This document shows positions 44,511 to 52,940 of a stretch of 64,000 bases of DNA, one piece after another. Made by a program: the position numbers and the translations under genes. Below the pieces are notes generated by a model. That model was not told where the DNA came from. It worked only from the letters and a program-made list of their open reading frames with translations, and searched no databases. Positions within the stretch are counted from its first letter, which is position 1. Every line of letters begins with the position of its first letter. Origin of the DNA: Candidatus Koribacter versatilis Ellin345 (lineage in GTDB: Bacteria > Acidobacteriota > Terriglobia > Terriglobales > Acidobacteriaceae); contig NC_008009.1 of the NCBI RefSeq assembly GCF_000014005.1, positions 2,542,001-2,606,000 of the forward strand. The letters run 5' to 3'.

Positions 44511-45125
44511 CTATCTAAAATCGTCGTCTTCCGAAATGTGTGGGATCGCCCGAGTGAGGTGATAGCTCACCGCACACAATCGACACGGCGGAAGCACAAT
44601 CCCCGCAAACAAAACAATCGAGCCACTCGGCAGATGGTCGCCGTCGTGGGTCACGTCGTACAAGCCGGAGACTTGAACGATATCTCCGGCTTCGATGCTT
44701 TCGCACCCGGTCACTTGTTCGAGCTCCGTTGCAGACCTCGAGCGACGCATCGCCACCGATCCAATGAGCACAGCCTTGAGCTGTTCGTCGTCGACGGGAT
44801 AGGTGAGGAAGGCGTCCGCGCCTGCGTCGTACGCACGGTGCACGGCCGGTTCGGAGGCATCGGACGCGGAATGGAAGATGATCGCAGGCTGAGGAATCGA
44901 ACTTTCCGAACGGATGCGCTCGCAGGTCTGGTACCCATTCAGGCCAGGCATGTTGATGTCGAGGAGGATCGCGTCGTACTTTCCGCTGCGGAGTTCTGCG
45001 AGCGCTTCGGGCCCACTGTGTACGCACTTCACCACAAACCCGCTGGCGCGCAGCTTTTTCTCCATCGCGTAAGCATGAACGCGATCATCGTCAACCGCGA
45101 GCACGGATGTGGAACCGGACACCAT
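44511..45125 (-). CDS. Response regulator with atypical receiver and a C-terminal CxxC domain
   Basis: I read from the ATG at 45125 (no clear ribosome site; the frame continues to 45158). Residues 1-125 form a receiver with the acidic cluster (VDDD, 11-14), phospho-acceptor D56 (LLDINMPG) and S86. The conserved Lys before Pro is Tyr here (TYPVD, position 109). The C-terminal part (about 150-195) has GDIVQVSGLYDVTHDGDHLP...LPPCRLCAVSYHL, a short CxxC module I have seen associated with acidobacterial proteins of unknown role. There is no DNA-binding domain, so output may be by protein contact. No histidine kinase is adjacent. Confidence 0.78.
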   Translation of the reverse strand: MVSGSTSVLAVDDDRVHAYAMEKKLRASGFVVKCVHSGPEALAELRSGKYDAILLDINMPGLNGYQTCERIRSESSIPQPAIIFHSASDASEPAVHRAYDAGADAFLTYPVDDEQLKAVLIGSVAMRRSRSATELEQVTGCESIEAGDIVQVSGLYDVTHDGDHLPSGSIVLFAGIVLPPCRLCAVSYHLTRAIPHISEDDDFR

Positions 45126-45300
45126 AAAAACAGGGAAACTGTTTGTGGAGCATATCACCGCGAGGAATTCTGGAAGTTAAAAAATGTCAGCTGGTTGTAC
45201 GAAGTAAGCGTCATTTTGCGCCAACCTTCCCGAAGCCCCTGCATCGAAACTAATTAACTTTCGATAATTGCCCCAACGTCGGCTGGTGAGGCCGCTCCAT

Positions 45301-45555
45301 ATGCTGTCGAACCCGATGATTTACGCAGTTCGGTTACCGGCCATCCTGACGCCAGAGAGCCTGGACAGCTACGTGGTTATTGGGGTGCGCTGCCCGCGCT
45401 GCGACGTAGCGTACTCGCTCGCGTTGCCGAGGAGCCGAAACCGCCGCGAAGACATCGCATTGGCAACGCAGTGGGCCGAGTCCAACCTCGGTGAGTGTGG
45501 CTCCCATCCTGCAGTTCTCTACGAAGTAGAAAGCGGCCCCAAGCAGGGTCGCTGA
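45301..45555 (+). CDS. Small Cys-rich protein, uncertain
   Basis: An 84-residue frame from the ATG at 45301 (GAGG nine bases upstream) has a zinc-like pattern VRCPRCDVAYSLALP near 30-44 and GECGSHPAVLYEVES. Composition and the start signal make it a plausible gene. No family is recognised, and an overlapping minus-strand frame is longer but lacks any domain. It ends 63 bases before the symporter gene. Confidence 0.5.
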   Translation: MLSNPMIYAVRLPAILTPESLDSYVVIGVRCPRCDVAYSLALPRSRNRREDIALATQWAESNLGECGSHPAVLYEVESGPKQGR

Positions 45556-45618
45556 GCCCGCTTCCATTGATTCGCGCAGCAGCGTATGCTTCGGACTCCG
45601 AACAGTGGCCGCCGACCT

Positions 45619-46464
45619 ATGCGCTACCTCGTACTCATCGCGCTGTTCTTCCTCATGGTTTCCGTAGGCCTCAGCCTTCAGCCATCTGAGCTGATTACGC
45701 GTTGGAAGCGCCCCACCATTTCGGGTTGGATCGCGTTGACGCTGGTGACCTTCGTCGTTCCGCCTGCCATCGCGCTGATCCTTGCCTGGATCTTTCGGCT
45801 GGACTACGGTGAAACCGTGGGTCTTTTTCTGCTCGGAGTCTCTCCGGGAGCGCCGCTCATGACGCGTAACCTGGGGAAGAGCGGGTACGATATACATCTC
45901 GCTGCGAGCTATCAGATATGGGCAGCGCTCATGATTCCCATCATGCTTCCGCTACTCGTGGCGGCAGCTGCGCGGTTCGGTGGCCGAGCGCTCTGGATTT
46001 CGCCGCTGGTTCTGCTCTGGCAGATCGTTCTGAAGCAGTTGCTTCCTCTCGGCCTGGGAATGCTCGTCGCATGGTTCTTTCCGGCATTCGCAGAACGCAA
46101 TCGTCCCCTCGCAGGCCGAATCGGAAATATCCTCTTCATCCTCGCGCTGGTCCTGATTCTTTATGCGCTGGGGGCCGAGCTCAAGCACCTCACGCTCTTC
46201 CTTCCGCTTGCCGCGATCCTGCTGGCAGTGAGCTCGGTCGCAATCGTCCTGGTCGTCGACATTCGCGATGAAGCGATGCGCAAGACGTTCGCGATCTGCA
46301 ACACCAACCGCAACGCAGGATTAGCTCTGCTTCTTTCGGCGCAATACGTCGGAGCGCGAGATTCCGCACCGACGTTGGTCTACTACGCCCTGTTCGCGCC
46401 AGTCGTGATGCTGATTTATTCTCGGATCGTTTCGAAGCCAACGGAAACATCAGCAATCGCATAA
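45619..46464 (+). CDS. Bile acid:sodium symporter-family protein
   Basis: The 281-residue membrane protein has about nine to ten hydrophobic segments and the BASS/SBF-type phrases FLLGVSPGAPLMTRNLGKSG near 74-94 and FAICNTNRNAGLALLLS near 233-249, which hold the sodium-site residues. Bacterial members move organic anions such as pantoate, pyruvate or bile acid with sodium; the substrate is unknown. The ATG at 45619 has no strong ribosome site. It converges on perM, the stops being 19 bases apart. Confidence 0.8.
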   Translation: MRYLVLIALFFLMVSVGLSLQPSELITRWKRPTISGWIALTLVTFVVPPAIALILAWIFRLDYGETVGLFLLGVSPGAPLMTRNLGKSGYDIHLAASYQIWAALMIPIMLPLLVAAAARFGGRALWISPLVLLWQIVLKQLLPLGLGMLVAWFFPAFAERNRPLAGRIGNILFILALVLILYALGAELKHLTLFLPLAAILLAVSSVAIVLVVDIRDEAMRKTFAICNTNRNAGLALLLSAQYVGARDSAPTLVYYALFAPVVMLIYSRIVSKPTETSAIA

Positions 46465-46483
46465 GCAACCACAGGCCTCGTCG

Positions 46484-47548
46484 TCAGACATCTTCAAGCC
46501 AGATGAGAAACAACTTGTAGCCGACGGAAAGAATGATGGCGCCGATGAACAATCCAATCGTGCCCATCGCGATGAAGCCGCCAATCACGCCGAGAAAAAC
46601 CACCAGGGTAGGTACCTGATTGCCACGCCCCAGCAACATCGGTTTCAGCACGTTGTCGATTACGCCAACGAACATGCACCACACGAGAAAAATGACTGCT
46701 GGAGTTGTGCTCGTGATCGTGAATGCAAAGGCCACAGCGGGAAGCAGAACCACAACTCCCACTTGCAGGACCGCTGCAACGAAAAACAACAGGCTCCACA
46801 TTCCGGCGCCCGGCAAGCCAACAACGAGAAATCCGAGGCTCGCCAAGATGGTTTGAATCAGCGCCACGCCGACAATGCCGTTGGTCACGCTACGAACCGT
46901 GTTCGCCGTCAGCGTCTCGAACTCGTCGCCCTTCTCGCGGAAGATGCGTCGAAAGATCTTTTGCGAGAATTCGGCATTGCCCCGACTGCTTGCCAGTAGA
47001 AAGCCTGCAAGCACTATCGAGAGGATGAACTGGAGGAGAGTGCCCCCTAGCTTGGCGCCGGCCGAGAGCAAGGTGGGGGCATACTTCTGGATCACGGGCG
47101 AGACCTTGTTCAGCGCCTGCGTGGCGTCCGTGGAGGCCGTTGTCCAGACCTTATTCAGGGGCTTGCCGATGAGCGGCCAGCCCTGGACCTTCGCGGGTGG
47201 GGGTGGAATGCGGAAGTTGCCGCTCTGTACCTGGCTGGCAATGGACCTCGCGCCATCCGTCAGTGTGCCTGCGAGCAGCACGGCAGGAATCACGATCAGG
47301 CTGAGCAGGATGAGGGTGCACAACACCGCGGCGAGCTTCTCGCGACCTCCCAGCGCCGCAGCGAGCTTGCGATAGCCCGGATAACCTGCGGTGGCGATGA
47401 TTACACCCCAAGCGAGAAGCGGGATGAATGCTTTGAGGATGACGAAGCACGTGAGCGCGAGGAGGGCAATGAGGCTGAGACGAATCGCCACTTCTCGTGT
47501 GCGGAAGAAGTGATCGCTTTCGGAGACGATCGGCGTTGAGGTCGCCAC
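46484..47548 (-). CDS. AI-2E family transporter (PerM-like)
   Basis: The 354-residue protein has eight transmembrane segments and the AI-2E family signatures VVLFVGLPGAGMWSLLFFVAAVLQVG (from near 245) and GRGNQVPTLVVFLGVIGGF near 305-323. It is a PerM/YdiK-type permease; some members export AI-2 or act as sodium/proton antiporters. The start is GTG at 47548, four bases after AGGAGG. Upstream sits the terminator of the YXWGXW gene, so it is transcribed from its own promoter. Confidence 0.9.
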   Translation of the reverse strand: MATSTPIVSESDHFFRTREVAIRLSLIALLALTCFVILKAFIPLLAWGVIIATAGYPGYRKLAAALGGREKLAAVLCTLILLSLIVIPAVLLAGTLTDGARSIASQVQSGNFRIPPPPAKVQGWPLIGKPLNKVWTTASTDATQALNKVSPVIQKYAPTLLSAGAKLGGTLLQFILSIVLAGFLLASSRGNAEFSQKIFRRIFREKGDEFETLTANTVRSVTNGIVGVALIQTILASLGFLVVGLPGAGMWSLLFFVAAVLQVGVVVLLPAVAFAFTITSTTPAVIFLVWCMFVGVIDNVLKPMLLGRGNQVPTLVVFLGVIGGFIAMGTIGLFIGAIILSVGYKLFLIWLEDV

Positions 47549-47623
47549 GTGTCCTCCTATTCGAAATTGAAGGGCAGCGTAGAAGACGGGTTAGGTTATG
47601 GACACTGGCAGATTTGTCAGCGC

Positions 47624-47653
47624 AGAAAAACGCCCCGAAAAATCGGGGCGTTT
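47624..47653 (-). terminator. Intrinsic terminator of the YXWGXW gene
   Basis: A perfect eleven-base-pair stem AAACGCCCCGA / TCGGGGCGTTT (47628-47638 with 47643-47653) has an AAAA loop. On the minus strand it is followed by TT and CTGCG after the T-rich arm, 23 bases past the stop of the gene. Confidence 0.85.
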
Positions 47654-47675
47654 GCTTAATGTTTAGGTTGAAGTT

Positions 47676-49115
47676 TTAACCCTTTGGCTTCTCTTCCTTC
47701 TTAGGAGCCTCGCTCTTTGGAGCGGACTGGTGGGCCGGGGCTGCTTCATGTTTTGGTTGCGGTGCCGGCTTAGCGCTTGCCTGGTGCTGCGGAGCGCTGG
47801 CGTGCGACTCCGGCTTGGGGGCAGCCTTAGGTGCCGGTGCTGGCTTCGGAGCAGCCTCATGCGAGGGCTTCGGAGCACTGTGGGTCGTTGGACCGCGGTC
47901 CGACTGAGGCATACCCATCGAACGCGGTTCGTTGGACGGCTTCGTCTTAGGCTCGTTCTTGCTGGCCGAGACTGCAGGCCGCGTCGGTTCCGGCTTCGGA
48001 GCCGCATGCGGCTGAGCCGCTGGCGATGGCTTCGAGGCGGTTTCCGTTCGCGTCGGCGGAGCGGTTACGTGTTCATTGGCCTTGGCATTGGCGTGTTCGG
48101 TCGCGGCTGGCGGCTTCGGTACGTTGTGGGCCGTAGCGCGCGCGGGCTCGTTGCTACGTTTCGATTCGTTCGCATTTGCCGGCTTTGGAACATTGCGGGC
48201 CGGTTCATTCGGACGGTTTGCATTGGCGTTGCGCGTGGGCTCGGGTTTGGTCGCAGCCGGATGCGCAGGTTCGTTGCGGTTTGCGCCGGTGCTGCGTGCC
48301 GGTTCGGGCTTCCCAGGGTTTTTCGCAGGTTCGTTGCGTTTGGCCTTAGCGCGTGGCGCCGCGGTCTTCGGCGTGGCCGTCAGGGCCGCGCGATTTACTT
48401 TTCCGCCGGCAGATTTCGCAGCGACGGCCGCTTTGAAATCGTTGGGGCGAGCGGTGGCTGCGATCGGAGGCCGGCCGTTATTGTTGCGCGCCAGGAGCTG
48501 CGTGTTGCGGGCAGCTGCCTCGCGGTGCTGGCGCTGCATCTCCGTCGCCTCGACGTGATGCTGCTGGCGATACGAAACCTGTTGCTGGGTTGGACGGGCA
48601 TATACGCCGCCGGATCCGCCGTTATAGCTGACGCGGCTGTTGTTGTTGACGACGACCGTCTTGTTGTAGACGTTGTGAATGTTGGTGACGTTCACGTTGT
48701 TCACGCGACGGTTGTAATAGAAATCGTGGCCGCGCCACTCGCCGCCGTAGTAGCCCCGCCCGGTATAGCCGAAGCCGTAGTTAATGCCGCCATAGAAGCC
48801 GACTTCGTTGCCCCAGTAGCCGTCGTTCCAGCCGTAGGCACCCTCATTCCAGCCCCAATAGCCAGGCGTCCAGTAGAGGCCGGCCTGAGGCGGTTGCACC
48901 CACGTACCCGGGACCCAGTAATAACCTTCATCACCGTAGCCCCAGTAGCCAGGTGTCCACATGTAGCCGGCGCCGGGGCAGGGAGGTTGGGTGTAGACCG
49001 GGATCGGCGGTGGGCCGACGGAAACTGATAGAAATACGCCGGCGTACGAGACGGCGGATAGCGAGATAAAGAGCGCCGCGAGTGCTACCAGGCGCAGGAG
49101 CCGATTTGCATTCAT
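47676..49115 (-). CDS. Secreted YXWGXW-repeat protein with long Pro/Ala/Lys-rich tail
   Basis: From the ATG at 49115 (GGAG upstream; GTG at 49118 also possible) the protein has 479 residues. A signal peptide is followed by aromatic YXWGXW-type repeats in residues about 45-115 (MWTPGYWGYGD, YWVPGTWVQPP, YWTPGYWGWNE). A Gly/Asn/Tyr-rich linker follows, then a tail of about 260 residues dominated by Ala, Pro, Lys, Glu and Asn (KPEPARST, NRNEPAHP). The repeat motif is known in secreted proteins of soil bacteria; the tail could bind cell wall or nucleic acid by charge, but that is a guess. Composition is unlike its neighbours because of the repeats. Confidence 0.85.
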   Translation of the reverse strand: MNANRLLRLVALAALFISLSAVSYAGVFLSVSVGPPPIPVYTQPPCPGAGYMWTPGYWGYGDEGYYWVPGTWVQPPQAGLYWTPGYWGWNEGAYGWNDGYWGNEVGFYGGINYGFGYTGRGYYGGEWRGHDFYYNRRVNNVNVTNIHNVYNKTVVVNNNSRVSYNGGSGGVYARPTQQQVSYRQQHHVEATEMQRQHREAAARNTQLLARNNNGRPPIAATARPNDFKAAVAAKSAGGKVNRAALTATPKTAAPRAKAKRNEPAKNPGKPEPARSTGANRNEPAHPAATKPEPTRNANANRPNEPARNVPKPANANESKRSNEPARATAHNVPKPPAATEHANAKANEHVTAPPTRTETASKPSPAAQPHAAPKPEPTRPAVSASKNEPKTKPSNEPRSMGMPQSDRGPTTHSAPKPSHEAAPKPAPAPKAAPKPESHASAPQHQASAKPAPQPKHEAAPAHQSAPKSEAPKKEEKPKG

Positions 49116-49118
49116 CAC

Positions 49119-49896
49119 TTTTCTCCCTCACAAGCTGGTGATGCTCTGTATTAAGGGAGTCGGCTTAATGACTGGCAGTTGTACGAGTAGGGCGCGGTTT
49201 TGCCGAACTATATTTCGGTTCTCCGGGGCAACTCAGCCGCTCATTTGCGAGTACCCCACCCCCCCTCCCCACCTTCTAGTGTTTTCAGCGACTTAGAGTA
49301 TGCAATCTTCGCAAATTCCTCTTTCTAAACATAGTTAGAGGTAAATTCCTCTCGGCGTAGGAGTTAGGTGCATTTTTCGCGAGAATTCTGCGTGTTATCG
49401 GACATTGAAGGGCAACATCTTTCACCACGAAGGACACGAAGGGAAGACGAAGAAATCGGGGGATCAAAACGTTCGCATTCCCACGAATTTCGAGGCTAAA
49501 TGTACGAAAAATGAGGAGATTGTGCGTGTCTTTCGTGATTTCGACGCAAATATTCGTGGTTTTCAGGAGCAATTTTCTGCTCCGGGGAGAACAGCAGATT
49601 CTTCGTCGGGCTGCCGCCCTTCTCTGAATGACAAGAGAAGGTGGTGGAAAGGGAAGCGACTTGGCGGGCCGGCCGCGCGGATTTTCAAAGAGCTTGGGAT
49701 TGCTGATGGGGTAGGCCCGCATGCGCAGAGTATTTGACGGCTGGCGAAGGCGCGGTGACGGGGAGCACGGGTCGTGGTGCGATGGGTCACAGATTCATCG
49801 CAGAGGGCATTGCGGTGGCGATAGGGGTGGTTCGACTGCGAATCCGCATTGGTATGCGGATTCTTCGCTCACCATGACAGAGAGACTCGCTTCGTC
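49119..49896. repeat. Non-coding region rich in dispersed repeat elements
   Basis: No convincing gene fills these 780 bases. Elements seen: a pyrimidine run ACCCCCCCTCCCC near 49258; a CACGAAGGACACGAAGGG element from 49426 with degraded partners near 49528-49566; a segment with GAATGACAAG near 49623-49635; and a hairpin GAATCCGCA / TGCGGATTC (49840-49848 with 49855-49863) after the MocR gene. Two short open frames (49405-49737 plus, 49285-49722 minus) are the translated repeats and are not believed. Confidence 0.6.
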
Positions 49897-51330
49897 TTAG
49901 AGGACGCGGGCGAGGCGACGGATTCCATCTTCGATTTCGGATTCGCGTAGGCGGGAATAGCCCAGCATGAGTCCGGCAGCGCGCGGTGGATGGATGTAAT
50001 ACGGCGCGATGCCGTAGACGCGGACACCAACTTCAGCGGCGGCCTGCACGAGCTTGTCTTCGTTGCGATTGCGATTGAGCCAAAGGACGATGTGGGCCCC
50101 GGCGTTTTGTCCGGTAACAGTGACTCGTGAGCCGAGATGTTTGGCGATTGACTCCAGCAGGACTTCGCGACGTTTGCTGTTGCGTTGGCGAACGCGCCGG
50201 AGATAGCGCTCGTAGTGGCCTCCGGCGAGGAACTCAGCGAGCGTCTGCTGCTCGAGAGTTGGGCTGTGGCGATCGCAGAGCCACTTTGCGGCGGAGAAAG
50301 CTGCGATCAGAGACTTCGGGACGATGAGATAGCCGAGTCGAAGCGCGGAAAAGATCGTCCGCGAGAAGGTGCCGATGTAGATGACGCGGCCTTCGCGATC
50401 CAGACCCTGCAGCGATTCGAGTGGATTGCCGGCGTAGTTAAACTCACCGTCGTAGTCGTCTTCCACGATGAAGGCGTTGGCGCGCTTCGCCCAGCGCAGA
50501 AGTTCGATCCGCCGTGCGAGAGGAAGAATTGCGCCGGTGGGGAACTGATGCGACGGCGTAACAAACGCCAGGCGCGCACGTGATGGCAACTTGGATGGGA
50601 TGATTCCAGCGGCGTCCACCGCGATCGGCAAGAGCTTAGCGCCGGCGACGCGCAGGGCCTCACGCGTGCCCTGGTAGCTGGGGTCTTCTATACACACGGG
50701 ATCGCCACGCTCTAAGAGCACGCGAGAAATGAGATCGATCGCCTGTTGCGAGCCGTTGACGATGATGACCTGATCGGTGTCGCACTGCACGGCACGCGCG
50801 CGACGCACGTGGGTGCAGATCAATTCCCGAAGTTGCGAATTACCTTCGGGGGGACCGTAGTCGAGTTCGGCGACGCGGGTGCGGCGTGCGCTACGGAGCA
50901 GCAATCGTCGCCAGAGCGCGAAGGGAAACGTTTCGAGATCACTGCAGCCGACAGCGAAGTCGAGTGGCAGCGGACGCTCGGCGCGAGAGGGAAGGTGGAC
51001 GGCAGCGCGGGCCTGCGCGGCCGCTACCCCGTATTTCGAGAGCGCAATGCGCGCAGGATGGGAGCGCTTCGGGCGCACGTCCGGCGAGATGGCGTTCGAG
51101 ACATAGGTTCCCGAGCCGGTGCGTCCTGTGACGAAGCCCTCGGCAAGAAGCTGTTCGAAAGCTGTGACGGCGACGGTACGCGAGATCCCGAGTTGTGTCG
51201 CCATTTCGCGCGTGGAGGGTAGGCGGGAACCAGCCGGGACTTTCCCGGTAAGGATAGCGTCACGAAGGCCGGCATACACCTGCTGAAACAGTGGCGCCTG
51301 GTCTCGCGAAAGTGGTATTACGAATTGCAT
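49897..51330 (-). CDS. MocR-type transcriptional regulator (GntR fused to aminotransferase fold)
   Basis: The 477-residue protein has a winged-helix GntR N-terminus (about 8-75: PLFQQVYAGLRDAIL..., LPSTREMATQLGISRTVAVTAFEQL) and a type I aminotransferase domain. The PLP-lysine motif GTFSK of MocR/GabR is GTFSR here (R324). Without the lysine it cannot form the internal aldimine in the usual way and may be a PLP-independent sensor. MocR proteins often regulate pyridoxine or GABA genes, but here it is divergent from a secreted protein gene 57 bases away. Confidence 0.85.
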   Translation of the reverse strand: MQFVIPLSRDQAPLFQQVYAGLRDAILTGKVPAGSRLPSTREMATQLGISRTVAVTAFEQLLAEGFVTGRTGSGTYVSNAISPDVRPKRSHPARIALSKYGVAAAQARAAVHLPSRAERPLPLDFAVGCSDLETFPFALWRRLLLRSARRTRVAELDYGPPEGNSQLRELICTHVRRARAVQCDTDQVIIVNGSQQAIDLISRVLLERGDPVCIEDPSYQGTREALRVAGAKLLPIAVDAAGIIPSKLPSRARLAFVTPSHQFPTGAILPLARRIELLRWAKRANAFIVEDDYDGEFNYAGNPLESLQGLDREGRVIYIGTFSRTIFSALRLGYLIVPKSLIAAFSAAKWLCDRHSPTLEQQTLAEFLAGGHYERYLRRVRQRNSKRREVLLESIAKHLGSRVTVTGQNAGAHIVLWLNRNRNEDKLVQAAAEVGVRVYGIAPYYIHPPRAAGLMLGYSRLRESEIEDGIRRLARVL

Positions 51331-51387
51331 GGGAAGTGGATATTGGAAGATACCACAACCCAAGCGAGACTAGTTGCGGAGAATCTT

Positions 51388-52467
51388 ATGAAAACGCTCC
51401 GCAGAATTTGCCTCGCCGTACTCTTCGCCGCAACTTCTTTTTCCGCACTCGCGCAAAGCACAAGCGCGGCCGCCGGGCCGGAGATCCGTGACGGTCAGCA
51501 TGATTGGGACCAGCTCTTCGGCAATTGGAAGATGCACTTACGGCGTCGGCTGAATCCGTTGACAGGATCGAACCAGTGGGTGGACTTCGAAGCGCATGAC
51601 GTGTTCCGCGGTGTTCTGGCAGGACGGGCCAATCTCGACGAGTTTGAGGCCGAAGGGGCGACCGGTCACATCGAAGGGCTGACGCTGCGGATGTATGACC
51701 CGACTAACCATTACTGGCGGATTTATTGGGCAAACGCCGCCGGACCCACGATGGACGGCCCACCGATGGTGGGTCGCTACACGAACGGTCGGGGAGAGTT
51801 TTACGACCACGAAATCTGGCACGGGAAATCTATCTACGTGCGGTTTTTGTGGACGAATGTCAGCGATCACTCGGGAGATTTCGAGCAGTCGTTCTCCGAG
51901 GACGGAGGGAAAAACTGGGAGCCGAACTGGAACACCACAATGGAGCGCGAAGAAGTGCCGGGAGCGAAAGTTGCGCCGAATCCCGACATCCATGATGGGC
52001 AGCACGATTTCGATTTTGAATTCGGTACTTGGCATGGCCATTTGAAGCGGCTCCTGAAGCCACTTTCCGGATCGAGCGAGTGGAAGGAATACGACGGAGG
52101 ATTCACCGTCGGCAAACTTTGGAACGGCCGCGCCAACATTGCGGAACTGCAGATGACAAACGGCGGCACGAAGATTGAGGGCGTGAGCCTGCGGCTCTTC
52201 GATCCGAAGACGCGCCAGTGGACGTTGTGGTGGGCCAACCTGCACGACGGCGTGCTGGACGAGAAACCGCTCGCGGGATGTTTCCAGAATGGCCGCGGCG
52301 AGTTCTTTGGGCAGACGGTGTTGGATGGAAAGTGGGTGATGGTGCGCTTCGAATTCAGCGGCCTCTCGGATACAGCGGAGCATGTGGAGCAGGCGTTCTC
52401 AACCGACGGCAAGACATGGGAGACGAATTGGACTGGGGACTTCACGAAAGAAAAGAAGGGGCAATGA
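51388..52467 (+). CDS. Secreted protein with two tandem copies of one domain
   Basis: The 359-residue protein has a signal peptide (MKTLRRICLAVLFAATSFSALAQ) and GGAGA upstream of the ATG at 51388. The mature part consists of two repeats of roughly 155 residues, each starting DGQHDWDQLFGNWK / DGQHDFDFEFGTWH and sharing GRANL/GRANI, TLRMYDPTNHYWRIYWAN / SLRLFDPKTRQWTLWWAN, and FSEDGGKNWEPNWN / FSTDGKTWETNWT. The pattern is similar to DUF1579-type beta-barrels, but I cannot name it. The NIPSNAP gene starts within its stop codon (ATGA), so both are co-translated. Confidence 0.82.
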   Translation: MKTLRRICLAVLFAATSFSALAQSTSAAAGPEIRDGQHDWDQLFGNWKMHLRRRLNPLTGSNQWVDFEAHDVFRGVLAGRANLDEFEAEGATGHIEGLTLRMYDPTNHYWRIYWANAAGPTMDGPPMVGRYTNGRGEFYDHEIWHGKSIYVRFLWTNVSDHSGDFEQSFSEDGGKNWEPNWNTTMEREEVPGAKVAPNPDIHDGQHDFDFEFGTWHGHLKRLLKPLSGSSEWKEYDGGFTVGKLWNGRANIAELQMTNGGTKIEGVSLRLFDPKTRQWTLWWANLHDGVLDEKPLAGCFQNGRGEFFGQTVLDGKWVMVRFEFSGLSDTAEHVEQAFSTDGKTWETNWTGDFTKEKKGQ

Positions 52468-52781
52468 TTGTCGAGCTGCGGACGTACCGGTTGAAGGCGG
52501 GATGCTGCGAAGCGTTCCTGGAAGCCTTTCGCGCGAAGTCGATGCCGGCGCATGCAGAGATCGGGATGAAGATCGCGGGACCGTGGGTATCTCTGGAAGA
52601 GCCAGACACGTTCTTCTTTATGCGCGGATTTCCGGACATGGAGTCGCGCGAGCCGATGAAAGCGAAGTTCTACGAAGGCGAGTTGTGGAAGAGGGAACTG
52701 GAAGCGCAGCTGATGCCGATGATCGTGAGCTATGAGGTTGTGCTGGTGGAGATGCGAGAGGATGGGGTGAAGTGGACCTGA
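52464..52781 (+). CDS. NIPSNAP-family protein
   Basis: The 105-residue protein begins MIVELRTYRLKAGCCEAFL, the NIPSNAP ferredoxin-like opening, and continues with GPWVSLEEPDTFFFMRGFPDMESRE. The function of the family in bacteria is not known. It is translationally coupled to the secreted duplicated-domain gene by ATGA overlap, although it lacks a signal peptide and should stay in the cytosol. Confidence 0.85.
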   Translation: MIVELRTYRLKAGCCEAFLEAFRAKSMPAHAEIGMKIAGPWVSLEEPDTFFFMRGFPDMESREPMKAKFYEGELWKRELEAQLMPMIVSYEVVLVEMREDGVKWT

Positions 52782-52940
52782 GATTACGCATTCTCCACTA
52801 ACTCGAAGGGGCCGGGCATTGTCCGGTAGGGAGGTGGAGGGAGGTACTTAAATCATCTCCGTTGGGAGCCTGGGCGTGGTACTGTGTGCGACTCCAGAAC
52901 GGAATGCCGGGTTTTTCAGCTACTTCAGTGGCGGTGCCCC

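Noticed and set aside
45334-45897. Minus-strand open frame of 187 codons
   Set aside because: It is antisense to the symporter start and the small Cys-rich gene and has no recognisable content.
47730-49028. Plus-strand open frame of 432 codons
   Set aside because: It is antisense to the YXWGXW gene; the Pro/Ala repeat composition keeps stops out of the opposite frame.
49405-49737. Short plus-strand frame with HHEGHEG
   Set aside because: The phrase is the usual translation of the CACGAAGG repeat element, so it is non-coding repeat.
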